A stretch of DNA of 64,000 nucleotides from Agriotes lineatus (taxonomy: Eukaryota; Arthropoda; Insecta; Coleoptera; Elateridae): positions 62,001-126,000 of the forward strand of contig CALNHX010003554.1 in the NCBI GenBank assembly GCA_940337035.1. The letters are read 5' to 3'. Made by a program: the position numbers and the translations under genes. The notes below the pieces were generated by a model. It ran no database searches and had not been told where the DNA came from. It worked only from the letters and a program-made list of their open reading frames with translations. This document shows, piece by piece, positions 52,130 through 64,000 of the stretch (position 1 is the first letter of the stretch; every line of letters starts with the position of its first letter).

Positions 52130-53528
52130 TGTAGTGGCTAATGTTATGGTACGAAAAAAACAGGCTTTTGAATAAAAATTAAAGAACATATAAATTTGGG
52201 AGATTAATACAATCAACTTGAAAAAGTTTAAAAAAAGATTGTTAGTTTATTTGAAAATAAGTAATGGAAGTTTAATTTGAGACAATTTACAATTTATTTT
52301 GAAAGGTAATAGAAATTGAGTATTCTATCATGGTGTTGAAATTTAATAAAGAAAAATAAGTTAATTTTACATGTGACAAATATGCTTTCTATTAGAAATT
52401 AGAATATAGTAGGTGGAAATCATATTATTTAATTTTAAAGAGTGTATGAATAATTGTAACTAGCATAAAGGGAGATTTTGTTTAGGATTATTGTAAAAAT
52501 AACATGAAAAAAATGTAGACGTATTTTGAAAATATTCTTTCGAATTTAATTTAAAAAGATTGAAATTTTGCCTTGATTTGTGTTTATAATTTGGAGTAGT
52601 GCAGTAGACAAGGCTTTAACAAATCTGGGAGGTAAGGACAAGGTGGAAATATAAATCTGAAATAGTGCAAGTATACGGTTATTGAAGAGAGTATGGAATA
52701 TGGTTTAACTAAATACGAGTAAGAAGAACATTAAATGGAATTCGATTGTTTAATTACTACAATGAATAATAAGTTACATTAATTACTGGATTTGGTGATT
52801 GTATTGAGGACGTGAACAACATGCGACGAGAGTTGACGGAGGAACTGCTGGATTCATGCGATTCTATGTGGTTGCTGACAACAGAGTAGGAGCTGGGGAA
52901 AATAGAAGATTAACTTGAGATCATCTGTAAGAATGAACTTGCCAGGAATCTGTTGGGTTGACAGTAGCGTTGGTGCAGGGAACAGGACCATTTCTGCAAG
53001 CAGCCAGAGTTTTGACAGGTTGGAGGTTATTTGACGGATAGCAGAGCATCATAGCTGATCTATCGGGGATCCGAGGTGTGGACGTCAGGAACAGTGATGT
53101 TTTGAGTTGAGTTTGAAGCAATGAAAGTAGGAGGAGTTCAGGTTGGTCTTTAATTAGCCTTATTGAAGCATACTAAATAAAAGACAAATAAAAGAGTGAA
53201 ATAAATATAATAAAATACTTACCTTAAGGCATTTAGTCAATTACATGTGAGTAGAAAGAATATTTGTCATTTTTGATTTGATTGTTGTTGGAGAATTGTT
53301 TGAAGTTCAAGGTGACAGTTAGTGTCAGCACATAATCAAAAGTCATTATAAAATTAAATTCAAATAACAGACTACTAGACTAACGAACCACCCTTGAAGA
53401 GTCTCAATACAATACATTTATTTAAAAGAATAGAATTTAAAATTCAAATTAAATAAATCAATTTGAAAGAAAATAGTAGAGCTAATATTAAATAATTAAA
53501 TAGGCGTCTCAACGTATTATCCAGTACA
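52130..53528 (-). repeat. LTR copy, right (5' LTR of the minus-strand gypsy element)
   Basis: About 1.4 kb. The plus-strand ends are TGTAGTGGCTAAT and ATTATCCAGTACA, imperfect 12-13-bp terminal inverted repeats of an LTR. ATATA flanks both ends (52,125-52,129 and 53,529-53,533), which may be a target duplication or chance in AT-rich DNA. Confidence 0.75.
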
Positions 53529-54330
53529 ATATATTATTATGATTGTGGCTATATAAAGCTATACTTTTTATTAAAATCTTGCCCTTTTTAAATTCAATAA
53601 TAATTATTCTTCAATAATAATAAATCAAATTCTCTTATCTCAGGTGGTTCGCCAAATCAAAATCTCTATCTATTAATTGAATGTCAATATTACAGTTGAT
53701 GACGTTTACTGTCAAACTGATTTCCAAATCTCAACAAACCAAGCAAACTGACAAATGTATCTTACATTGACATTTACTATTATTCAAAATTACCTATGTA
53801 AGTACTTACATCACTGGATCCTATCTTCAATAGTCTGTAGCACTCAATGTACCATTCACTAACAGCAACCCCTTTGATGGTACATGAATCCTTTCAATTT
53901 CCTTCGATCTGTCAAACCAACTGCTTAAATCTCAAATTCCAGTCCTGCCACCTCATGGATGTCACCGCAGCACGATTCTAGTTCCTGCAACCTCCCTCTG
54001 GTTCTGTTAAGTCAAGTTAACTACCCTGGCATCAAAATCCTGTCCTGGATCCTACTGGATAACACTGTTCCTCCCAATTGTTACTGCTCCTTTTGGATGT
54101 CTAAGTCACAGCTGCCGCTCCTCTTAGATGCTCCATCATACGATTCAAATCCTGGTTAGTTTATTTCTTTTGATAAATTCCAATTCTAACTTTGTTCCAT
54201 TTATTTGCAGATACTTTTAATGTCTCAAGCAACATACACCAAATATCCAAATCAAATTATAAATTGTAAAATACCTCTTCTTATGTCTTGAGTAGAATAA
54301 GGCGAGAAATCCCCCACCACTTTTAATTCG
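53529..54330. other. Stretch between the retroelement and the palindrome
   Basis: The part at about 53,800-54,180 is CT-rich and resembles LTR-type sequence in texture, but I found no terminal motifs. No gene. Confidence 0.3.
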
Positions 54331-54773
54331 ATTAAGCCACGCCCCCTTAATTCGCGGAATTATTCGCGGATTTCGCGGAATTTTCGCGGATTGACCCAAT
54401 TAATTTCGCGGATTGATCTAATTAATCACATATGAAGTTTGATATGTAATTTACATATGTGCTACTGATTAAATTACGCATTAGCTTCCGATTAAAATTA
54501 CGCGTCGGACTTCGGCGGCCATCTTGGATTTCTGGCGGGAATATTTGAAATTTGAATTTTTTCCGATTTTTTTTCTAAGTTCCATTATTTGAATTTAAAT
54601 CTCCCGGGGCGTCGGCCATCTTGGTGCGCGCGCACTTCTCACGGCTGTCGTTTTTAATTTTGAATTTTCGCGGAAATATTTGAAATTCAAACTGATAGAT
54701 CTATCTCGCTCTTCGAAGCTGCTGTCTCTCTCTTGCATTCACTCGCGGAAATATTTGAATTTAAAAAAATCTC

Positions 54774-54844
54774 TGGACGAGCGGGATTCGAACCCTAGTT
54801 TTCTGGTCAACAGCCTTAGGGCCTTACCGCTGCGCTATCGAGGT
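54774..54844 (-). tRNA. tRNA-like sequence (Asn-like) or SINE head
   Basis: On the minus strand it reads GACCTCGATAGCGCAGCGGT, then CTGTTGA (Asn-type GTT loop), then AGGGTTCGAATCCCG (box B). The acceptor ends do not pair well, so it is more likely a tRNA pseudogene or the head of a SINE. A diverged counterpart with GGGGTTCAAATCCCGG sits in the other arm near 63,415. Confidence 0.4.
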
Positions 54845-55394
54845 CTGTTGGATATATGGGAATTGAACAAGACGTCATTTCGCAGCTCTGCCGTCACACC
54901 GTTCGAATTTAAACAAACTATTTTTCAAAAATTTATATTATGAGAATAGGGAATGTTTAGCATATTGTGTTTACAGAAGAAGTTTGCTAGAAATAATAAT
55001 TTTATAATTTACAATATCCTCGTTGCTCCACCCTACTGGAAATTTCCATTTCCCTGCGCATAATTTGAAAAGTTAGAATAGTGTTAATTTTACGGTTCTA
55101 TGTGTAATTACAAAAGACATTATAGCCTCGATGCGAACTTTCTATTTTGTCATCCTCAAATGGGCTAACAGGTAAATTAATAGTACGCAGAAATTTTGAA
55201 AAGCTAGAAATAATTACTTTATTTTTATAATCTGCTCCATCAGATCGGTCGCTATAGAAATAATTACTTTTATTTTATATAGCGAAATCATAATTACGCG
55301 ACGGCTATTTTTAAATTTTAGCGCTAATATATGAGTGACTTAACAAATATTTGTCCGTTATTTTAATTTTAAAGAAAGCTTCCTGCGATGTCCC

Positions 55395-55435
55395 ATGGCT
55401 GGAGTCGAACCAGCGATCACAGCAAAAAATTTCCA
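55395..55435 (-). tRNA. tRNA-like box B fragment
   Basis: GCTGGTTCGACTCCAGCC on the minus strand is a perfect T-arm hairpin. The rest of a tRNA is not recognisable. Probable tRNA-derived fragment. It lies at the edge of the well-matched inner palindrome. Confidence 0.3.
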
Positions 55436-57593
55436 TTAAACGATGCTAGTTGCAGTTTAAAAAGGACAGACCAGATCTAAAAGAACACGAGTTGATGTCG
55501 AGACTAGAGAGAGATCCGGCAACAATGTACCTATTCAGAAAATATAACCTTAAACTGAAAACAACCTAACCTAGCAGAAAAAGTGTCAGTTTGCATTAGG
55601 GAGTTTAGTTGCCGCAGTCATAGCCTCACCTGACCCAAAAAGATCGTGAACGGCTTATAGTAGCAAGTATTGGAGAAGGCTTGACTAATTAAAAATATAA
55701 GTCAAACCATTTTTTCTTGTAAAAAATTTACGAAAAGACGTAAGTGTTGGCGACAAATTAAAATAAATTTGAATAAAAGCACGCAAAATTACGAAAATAC
55801 GTAGAAAATTTATAAAAATCGGCATCTTGTCACATTAAATTCTGCAAAAACGACAAAAAACAATATTTTTATACAACTTTCATCGAAAAAATAGTAAAAT
55901 TTTACGAAAATACGTCTGTGTTGACGACAAATGAAAATAAATTTGAATAAAAACACGCAAAAATTACGAAAAGACGTATGTGTTGGCGACAAATTAAAAT
56001 AAATTTGAATAAAAACGCACAATTTCGTTGAAAATCTTTACAAAGCGACTTTATAGTACCGAAAAAATGATGTAAAAAAGTTTTAAGAGTTATTTCTAAG
56101 CATAATTTTGCAAACGTTTAACAAATAAACCGTAATTTTTTAAAGTACATCACACAATTATGAAATCGTAGTTCAATTTATATGAATTTTCGATACTTTG
56201 TATGTGAAAAAATAGCTTCAATTACTAATATTTGAATAAAAACATGCAATTTCCAAAGCATTTCGTCAGCATCTCCCATGAAAATTTATAAAAATCGGCA
56301 TCTTGTCACATTAAATTCTGCAAAAACGACAAAAAACAATATTTTTTATACAACTTTCACTGAAAAATAGTAAAATTTTACGAAAATACGTCTGTGTTGA
56401 CGACAAATGAAAATAAATTTGAATAGAAACACGCAAAAATTACGAAAATACGTCTGTGTTGACGACAAATGAAAATAAATTTGAATAGAAACACGCAAAA
56501 ATTACGAAAAGACGTATGTGTTGACCCCCAAAGTAACAAAAATTTGAATAAAATCACGCAATCATACAGCATCTCACATAAATTTTCGCAAATATCGACA
56601 TCATGTCACATAAATTATACAAAAACTGTCATCACGTCACTTGAAATTATACAAAATACGATATTTTTATTCAAAAACACGATGAAAATTGAACAAAAAT
56701 CACGCAATCACACATCATATCACATAAATTTACACAAAAATGCGACATCATGTCACATAAATTATACAAAAACTGACATCATATCACTTGAAATTATACA
56801 AAAAACGATATTTTATTCAACACACACGATGAAAATTGAACAAAAATCACGCAATTACAAGCCCATCCCACATAAATTTGCAGAAAAATCGACAACATGT
56901 TACATAAACTATGCATAATTTCCAAATGTTTTACCTTTTTATAAAATGCATCGCTCAAAATTAAAAGAAATAGCAATTTCGTTGAAAAATTTGCAAATGT
57001 TTTACACTTTTCTATAAAATGTATCTCCCAAAATTAAAAGAAATCACAATTTTTAATTATATCACGCCATTATGAAATCGTAGATTGATTTTCACAAAAA
57101 TCGACATCATGTTACATAAACTATGCATAATTTTGCAAATGTTTTTACACTTTTTATAAAATGCATCGCTCAAAATTAAAGAAATAGCAATTTCGTTGAA
57201 AAATTTGCAAATGTTTTACACTTTTTTATAAAATGTATCGCACAAAATTAAAAGAAATCACAATTTTCTAAATTATATCACGCGATTTTTTTAAATTTTA
57301 CACTTTTTAACTGTAAAATAACTGCAAATACTAATATTTTAGCTTTAGACTTTGTAATTATTGCAGATTCGAGAAAAAAACAAAGCAGAGTAGAAATAAA
57401 AAACACAAACACTTTGTAATAAACAAATATATTGTTCTTATTTCGTATAATACTTAATAATATAAATATAAATGTACAGCAGAATGTCTTATTTCTAAAA
57501 TTCGCTAGCAATTTACAAAACTGTAGTTTGAGGTGCACGACATTTCAAATTAAAAAGACTGCAAGTATAAAATCAGAATTTCATTGTGTAATT

Positions 57594-58359
57594 TTAAAGT
57601 TTAAGATGCACCCAATCTAGAATTCCCTTCGTTTTTGGTGTTGATGACATCTGCCTTAGAGGCGTTTTTCTAACGGCCCTTTTTTGGAGGCGTTTCCTTA
57701 TCGGCGTTCTTCTGACTGAACCTTTTTGATGTGGACTTGGATGAGTAGCTGGTGTTTTTAATTTATATTCTAAATCGGACTCGCAGTTATCAGTTTCCAT
57801 TTCGGTTTTTCCTGTAGTACCAGTCGGGTTGGCTTCTTTTGCTGTTTAGGTTTAGCTAGCAGCACATTAGCAACGTTAAGGTCTTTGATGTAATCAGCAA
57901 ACTGTAGGCGTCCGGGTGGATTAATAGTTTTTCGAGGCCGCAGAGTGTCGTGAATTAAATCGACTATGTTAGACGCCGGTAAATTTCACCCTTTATAGTA
58001 ACGGTACCCTTGTGATCCCAGCTCACATCGCTTGAGGTACTCAAAATGCGTAGGAAAGCTTCAGCTTTTTTCTTAAAAGTTTGGGAAGTGTAGATAAAAT
58101 AACGGCATTTGATAGGCTGTCACTGGTTGTTTCAATAGGTATTTTGATTGGCTGCCGCGCCTGGTTTGTGAAATGAAGGAATCGTTGTAACACTTGATTG
58201 TACTGGATCCATTTATCGTGTTCAGTTAATTTGGACTTTAAAACTTTTTGCATTTCCGTCATCAAGCTGTGATAATATATTTTTCTCCGCATCATCGCCA
58301 GACTTAAGACGTTGGACAAATTCCGGCGATACAATCAACATCTTCCGCTCTTTGTCCAT
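57594..58359 (-). pseudogene. Unrecognised palindrome gene, left copy (frameshifted)
   Basis: Starts MDKERKMLIVSPEFVQRL at 58,359, then changes frame near 58,270, again near 58,050, and again near 57,800. It ends in a basic tail (TPIRKRLQKRAVRKTPLR) and LDWVHLKL at 57,594. The best-preserved part is KWIQYNQVLQRFLHF. The pattern resembles uncharacterised proteins repeated in many invertebrate genomes; I cannot assign a function. The mirror copy at 59,349-60,109 carries different frame lesions, so both decayed separately. Confidence 0.6.
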
Positions 58360-58458
58360 TTTAGTCGAAAAGGAGCTCAGTCGTTTGTTCTGGTAGAGCC
58401 GTCGTGAATAACTAGCTTAAAATCAAGACTTTCATAATAAATATATAAAAAAAAAATA

Positions 58459-58540
58459 TGACAGGTACGGGAATCGAACCCGTATTCTCTTTAGAGATCA
58501 GAGCTTGAATCTGATGCCTTAACCATTCGGCCAACCTGCC
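58459..58540 (-). tRNA. tRNA-Leu(CAA), left arm
   Basis: Acceptor GGCAGGT with ACCTGTC (one G-T pair) and discriminator A. Anticodon arm TCAGA-TTCAAGC-TCTGA gives anticodon CAA after T33. There is a long variable arm (TCTCTAAAGAGA) and a T arm ACGGG-TTCGATT-CCCGT. All features fit a class II tRNA-Leu. No intron. Confidence 0.85.
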
Positions 58541-58836
58541 TCCCTATATAAACGACCACTCTCTGCATAATTAAGAAAACATATAGTTTAAAAAAGCCTT
58601 CTGCATGCAATTTCATACAATATTTCATATAAATTAAGCCATGTACAAATTTCTTAATCAGGTTTTGATATATATTTTATCGAAAGACTTGACCCTCAGC
58701 TGCCGTTTTATTATTTGTCGTGATGCGTCATCGTTGAATTTACAAGAGCCAACCTGTCTGCTGTGTGACGTACGCAATGTCTCCATCCCTTTTTATTTTA
58801 AAATTCTATAAAACCAGAGGCCCGACTGATGCCGCA

Positions 58837-58872
58837 CTAACACGTTTTAAACCATTGTACTCTGTTACCTGA
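58837..58872. other. 36-nt spacer at the palindrome centre
   Basis: Unpaired loop between the mirrored GCCGCA and TGCGGC edges. On each side a CTATAAAA box points toward the centre. Confidence 0.75.
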
Positions 58873-59168
58873 TGCGGCAGCAGTTTGGACCTCTGATTTT
58901 ATAGAATTTTAAAATAAAAAGGTATGGAAACACTGCGTGCGTCACATCGCAGACAGGATGGCTCTTGTAAAATTCAGCCGATGACGCATCACGACAAATA
59001 ATAAAAGCAGCTGAGGGTCAAGTCTTTCGATAAAATATATATCAAAACCTGATTAAGAAATTTGTACATGGCTTAATTTATATGAAATATTGTATGAAAT
59101 TGCATGCAGAAGGCTTTTTAAACTATATGTTTTCTTAATTATGCAGAGAGTGGTCGTTTATATAGGGA

Positions 59169-59249
59169 GGCAGGTTGGCCGAATGGTTAAGGCATCAGAT
59201 TCAAGCTCTGATCTCTAAAGAGATACGGGTTCGATTCCCGTACCTGTCA
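59169..59249 (+). tRNA. tRNA-Leu(CAA), right arm
   Basis: Mirror copy of the left-arm tRNA, one base shorter in the variable arm. All stems are preserved, anticodon CAA. Confidence 0.85.
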
Positions 59250-59348
59250 TATTTTTTTTTATATATTTATTATGAAAGTCTTGATTTTTAAGCTAGTTTA
59301 TTCACGACGGCTCTACCAGAACAAACGACTGAGCTCCTTTCGACTAAA

Positions 59349-60109
59349 ATGGACAAAGAGCGGAAGATGTTGATTGTATCGCCGGAATTTGTCCAACGTC
59401 TTAAGTCTGGCGATGATGCGGAGAAAAATATATATCACAGCTTGATGACGAAATGCAAAAAGTTTTAAAGTCCAAATTAACTGAACACGATAAATGGATC
59501 CAGTACAATCAAGTGTTACAACGATTCCTTCATTTCACAAAACCAGGCGCGGCAGCCAATCAAATACCTATTGAAACAACCAGTGACAGCCTATCAAATG
59601 CCGTTATTTTATCTACACTTCCAAAACTTTTAGAAAAAAGCTGAAGCTTTCCTACGCATTTTGAGTACCTCAAGCGATGTGAGCTGGGATCACAAGGGTA
59701 CCGTTACTATAAAGGGTGAAATTTTACCGGCGTCTAGCATAGTCGATTTAATTCACGACACTCTGCGGCCTCGAAAAACTATTAATCCACCCGGACGCCT
59801 ACAGTTTGCTGATTACATCAAAGACCTTAACGTTGCTAATGTGCTGCTAGCTAAACCTAAACAGCAAAAGAAGCAACCCCGACTGGTACTACAGGAAAAA
59901 CCGAAATGGAAACTGATAACTGCGAGTCCGATTTAGAATATAAATTAAAAACACCAGCTACTCATCCAAGTCCACATCAAAAAGGTTCAGTCAGAAGAAC
60001 GCCGATAAGGAAACGCTCCAAAAAAGGGCCGTTAGAAAAACGCCTCTAGGCAGATGTCATCAACACCAAAAACGAAGGAATTCTAGATTGGGTGCATCTT
60101 AAACTTTAA
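59349..60109 (+). pseudogene. Unrecognised palindrome gene, right copy (frameshifted)
   Basis: Starts at ATG 59,349 with the same N-terminus as the left copy. Frames then shift near 59,430 and 59,640. The middle is open and readable (SSDVSWDHKGTVTIKGE, IVDLIHDTLRPRKTINPPGR), and a stop near 59,936 precedes the basic tail in another frame. Same unknown family as 57,594-58,359. Confidence 0.6.
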
Positions 60110-63100
60110 AATTACACAATGAAATTCTGATTTTATTACTTGCAGTCTTTTTAATTTGAAATGTCGTGCACCTCAAACTACAGTTTTGTAAATTGCTAGC
60201 GAATTTTAGAAATAAGACATTCTGCTGTACATTTATATTCTATATTATTAAGTATTATACGAAATAAGAACAATATATTTGTTTATTACAAAGTGTTTGT
60301 GTTTTTTATTTCTACTCTGCTTTGTTTTTTCTCGAATCTGCAATAATTACAAAGTCTAAAGCTAAAATATTAGTATTTGCAGTTATTTTACAGTTACAAA
60401 GTGTAAAATTTAAAAAAATCAATCTACGATTTCATATGGCGTGATATAATTTAGAAAATTGTGATTTCTTTTAATTTTGTGCGATACATTTTATAAAAAA
60501 GTGTAAAACATTTGCAAATTTTTCAACAAAATTGCTATTTCTTTTAATTTTGAGCGATGCATTTTATAAAAGTGTAAAACATTTGCAAAATTATGCATAG
60601 TTTATGTAACATGATGTCGATTTTTGTGAAAATCAATCTACGATTTCATAATGGCGTGATATAATTTAAAAAATTGTGATTTCTTTTAATTTTGGGCGAT
60701 ACATTTTATAGAAAAGTGTAAAACATTTGCAAATTTTCAACGAAATTGCTATTTCTTTTAATTTTGATCGATGCATTTTATAAAAAGTGTAAAACATTTG
60801 CAAAATTATGCATAGTTTATGTAACATGTTGTCGATTTTTCTGCAAATTTATGTGGGATGGCTTGTAATTGCGTGATTTTTGTTCAATTTTCATCGTGTG
60901 TTGAATAAAATATCGTTTTTTGTATAATTTCAAGTGATATGATGTCAGTTTTTGTATAATTTATGTGACATGATGTCGATTTTTGTGTAAATTTATGTGA
61001 TATGATGTGTGATTGCGTGATTTTTGTTCAATTTTCATCGGGTTTTGAATAAAAATATCGTATTTTGTATAATTTCAAGTGACGTGATGACAGTTTTTGT
61101 ATAATTTATGTGACATGATGTCGATATTTGCGAAAATTTATGTGAGATGCTGTATGATTGCGTGATTTTATTCAAATTTTTGTTACTTTGGGGGTCAACA
61201 CATACGTCTTTTCGTAATTTTTGCGTGTTTCTATTCAAATTTATTTTCATTTGTCGTCAACACAGACGTATTTCGTAATTTTTGCGTGTTTCTATTCAAA
61301 TTTATTTTCATTTTTTCGTCAACACAGACGTATTTTCGTAAAATTTTACTATTTTTCAGTGAAAGTTGTATAAAAATATTGTTTTTTGTCGTTTTTGCAG
61401 AATTTAATGTGACAAGATGCGATTTTTTATAAATTTTCATGGGAGATGCTGTCGAAATGCTTTGGAAATTGCATGTTTTTATTCAAATATTAGTAATTGA
61501 AGCTATTTTTCACATACAAAGTATCGAAAAATCATATAAATTGAACTACGATTTCATAATTGTGTGATGTACTTTAAAAAATTACGGTTTATTTGTTAAA
61601 CGTTTGCAAAATTATGCTTAGAAATAACTCTTAAAACTTTTTTACATCATTTTTTCGGTACTATAAAGTCGCTTTGTAAAGATTTTCAACGAAATTGTGC
61701 GTTTTTATTCAAATTTATTTTAATTTGTCGCCAACACATACGTCTTTTCGTAATTTTTGCGTGTTTTTATTCAAATTTATTTTCATTTGTCGTCAACACA
61801 GACGTATTTTCGTAAAATTTTACTATTTTTTCGATGAAAGTTGTATAAAAATATTGTTTTTTGTCGTTTTTGCAGAATTTAATGTGACAAGATGCCGATT
61901 TTTATAAATTTTCTACGTATTTTCGTAATTTTGCGTGCTTTTATTCAAATTTATTTTATGTTTAGTTGACAAATGTCATAATTAAAATTAGTCAAGCCTT
62001 CTCAAATACTTGCTAATATAAGCCGTTCACGATCTTTTTGGGTCAGGTGAGGCTATGACCATCTAGTAATTTTGTTGGCAGTACCTCTGCGGCAACTAAA
62101 TTCCCTAATGCAAACTGGCACTTTTTCTGTTAGGTTAGGTTGTTTTCAGTTTAAGGTTATATTTTCTGAATAGATACATTGTTGCCGGATCTCTCTCTAG
62201 TCTCGACATCAACTCGTGTTCTTTTAGATCTGGTCTGTCCTTTTAAACTGCAACTAACACCCTAATGCAAACTGACACTTTTTCTGTTAGGTTAGGTTGT
62301 TTTTAGTTAAGGTTATATTTTCTGAATAGGTACATTGTTGCCGGATCTCTCTCTAGTCTCGACATCAACTCGTGTTCTTTTAGATCTGGTCTGTCCTTTT
62401 TAAACTGCAACTAGCATCGTTTAATGGAAATTTTTTGTTGTAACAAAATTATATTGGGCATTTGATTTTTCCTTTGACGGAAATTAAAATTACTTTTACA
62501 CACTTGATAAAGCATTTATTTTCTTACGAATATTAAAATAATAAGTTTGACAATGTGGTGGCAAGAAAATGTCGAACAGACACTGACAGAAAAAAGTTGC
62601 ATCCGCTACATCACCGAATCAGTTAGTCCAACATGAAAAGAAGCACATCCGAAATAGAAAGCGACCCCGAGACTATGACGTGTTTTTCTAATTACACATA
62701 ACGACATGCCGAGACCTGTACTGCAATCTCTAACGGACAAATATTTGTTAAGTCACTCATATATTAGCGCTAAAGTTTAAAAATAGCCGACGCGTAATTA
62801 TGATTTCGCTATATAAAATAATTATTTCTATTCACATAGCTAGCATCGGTTAAAAAAATAATTCATTTAATTGCATAGCTGTAAATTTGAAACATAAGTG
62901 AAAAAATTAAGCCAACATTTACAATTAAATGCATCAGATAGCCACATCTATTAAACGGTTTTAAACTGGCCTCTTTTTCAAATTTCTTCGAGGGACAAAT
63001 GTAATTGCAAGTACCCTTTTAATAACATACATAATATAACAGAGCTATATATTACAAAAGGGTTACGAACTGCGACTAAATTCAATCGAAAATAACATCG

Positions 63101-63360
63101 CAGTTACAATATTTGTTCGCTTTGTCCGCAACTCAAAACAGTATCGAAATCACGCAAGTGTTGAACTTAATAATTAATTACAGCAAAACTACGTGTGACA
63201 GCACTTTTTAAAATTACTACCCCTCATCTAACATCACAGACAATGCATTTCCAATTTTATAAATATCATTTTCGAAAAAATAATTTGTTTAAAAGCTGGG
63301 GCTCGTGACGTAACAGCAGTGAAACGGCTTTCGATAAACACATTAAATCTGAAGCAGCTC

Positions 63361-63440
63361 CGTGGTGTTGTGGCACTAATGGGTGTAGCTAAATTTGTGC
63401 AACACGAACGTAAGGGGTTCAAATCCCGGTCGGGGCTAAG
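63361..63440 (+). tRNA. tRNA-like sequence, right arm
   Basis: Box B AAGGGGTTCAAATCCCGG with CGGGGC following; the 5' part is poorly conserved. It is in the mirrored position of the left-arm sequence at 54,774. Probably a tRNA pseudogene or SINE head. Confidence 0.3.
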
Positions 63441-64000
63441 ATTTTTTTAAATATAAATAGTCCTTCTGTGAATGCAAGAGAGAGACAGCAGCTTGGATGA
63501 GGGAGACGGAAGATCTACCAGTTTGAACTTCAAATATTTCCGCGAAAATTCAAAATTAAAAACGACAGCCGTGAGAAGTGCGCGCGCAGAAAACCAAAGA
63601 TGGCCGACACCCGGGAAGTTTAAAATTCAAATAATGGAACTTAGAAAAAAATCGAAAAAATTCAAATTTCAAATATTCCCGCAAAAATTAAAAATGGCCG
63701 CCGCGTAATTCCGGAAGCAAATTAAAAAATCTAATGCGTAATTTAATCGGAAGCTAATGCGTAATTTAATCAGTAGCACACATCAAAAATAATTAGTCAA
63801 TCCGCGACATTAATTAGAGCATCTGATTCGCGGTTTAATTCGCGGTTTAATTGACTTTTAATTGATCCGATTAAACAAGATGGCCGCCATGTCCCAACAC
63901 AAAATGGCCGCTATAGCCCCGACTGTTCTACTACCAGTATGGACAGTGTCTTCGTAGATCTGCAAGGGTTCCGTGGTGATAAGAAACAGTTTATTCCGAA

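Larger units (their letters stand above)
54330..58836. repeat. Left arm of a 9.5-kb imperfect palindrome
   Basis: Reverse complement of 58,873-63,860, with indels. Matching landmarks are GCGTAATTTAATCAGTAGCA-type outer sequence, AGATCTGGTCTGTCC, the tRNA-Leu, and the AAACCAGAGGCCC inner edge. It also contains an array of about 60-bp units (CGACAAATGAAAATAAATTT, TTACGAAAATACGTCTG) at 55,730-56,560. Confidence 0.88.
58873..63860. repeat. Right arm of the 9.5-kb imperfect palindrome
   Basis: Mirror of 54,330-58,836. It differs by a 157-bp tandem duplication (62,103-62,259 and 62,260 to about 62,416, units starting CCCTAATGCAAACTG) and by a right-only segment at about 62,450-62,720. The ~60-bp AT-rich array recurs at 61,190-61,960 in mirrored order. 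Confidence 0.88.

Noticed and set aside
52130..53528. Solo LTR interpretation based on ATATA flanks
   Set aside because: A primer-binding-like site and gag lie directly downstream in the same sense, so a 5' LTR fits better; ATATA may be chance.

Overview
The window is AT-rich nuclear DNA of an animal, most likely an insect. The evidence is short (53-96 bp) GT-AG introns, a four-exon secreted-protein gene of the DUF1091/MD-2-like type common in insects, and a dense load of transposable elements: a Jockey/CR1-type LINE, piggyBac-, PIF/Harbinger- and mariner-type DNA elements, and Ty3/gypsy remnants. No order or species can be fixed from the sequence alone.

Regions: 1-5.99 kb is repeat-rich, with short hairpins, GC-rich dispersed repeats, a ~206-bp tandem repeat and a 220-bp TA-flanked MITE. 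5.99-6.96 kb holds a decayed family-B DNA polymerase fragment. 7,721-33,155 is a nearly complete Maverick/Polinton (endogenous adintovirus-like) element with inverted terminal repeats, interrupted near its left end by a LINE with two intact ORFs (about 8.2-12.25 kb). 33.2-44.2 kb carries several non-autonomous DNA transposons and a broken mariner transposase. 45.9-46.6 kb holds the one host gene I can support. 47.7-53.5 kb is a degenerate gypsy-like retroelement between two LTR copies that are inverted rather than direct. About 54.3-63.9 kb is a ~9.5-kb imperfect palindrome whose arms each contain a tRNA-Leu(CAA)-like gene, a damaged copy of the same unrecognised gene and AT-rich tandem repeats.

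The Polinton carries the expected virion and replication set. This comprises a protein-primed-type DNA polymerase B (four exons by my reading), a retroviral-type integrase with a chromodomain, an A32-like packaging ATPase, an adenain-like cysteine protease, a major capsid protein, a minor (penton-like) capsid protein, a phospholipase A2-domain protein and a basic pX-like core protein. It also carries a DUF8207-like protein, a single-BIR (IAP-like) protein, a small predicted membrane protein and several unassigned genes, three of which occur as paralogous pairs within the element. Capsid-module genes (15.95-19.94 kb) read leftward. ATPase, DUF8207-like, MPIDKFG and integrase genes (20.04-23.27 kb) form a compact rightward block, and the polymerase converges on them from the right. 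Damage includes a stop between the PLA2 and pX-like frames, a non-ATG protease start, a stop in one small paralogue and an uncertain splice junction, so this copy is probably no longer competent although most of its genes are open.
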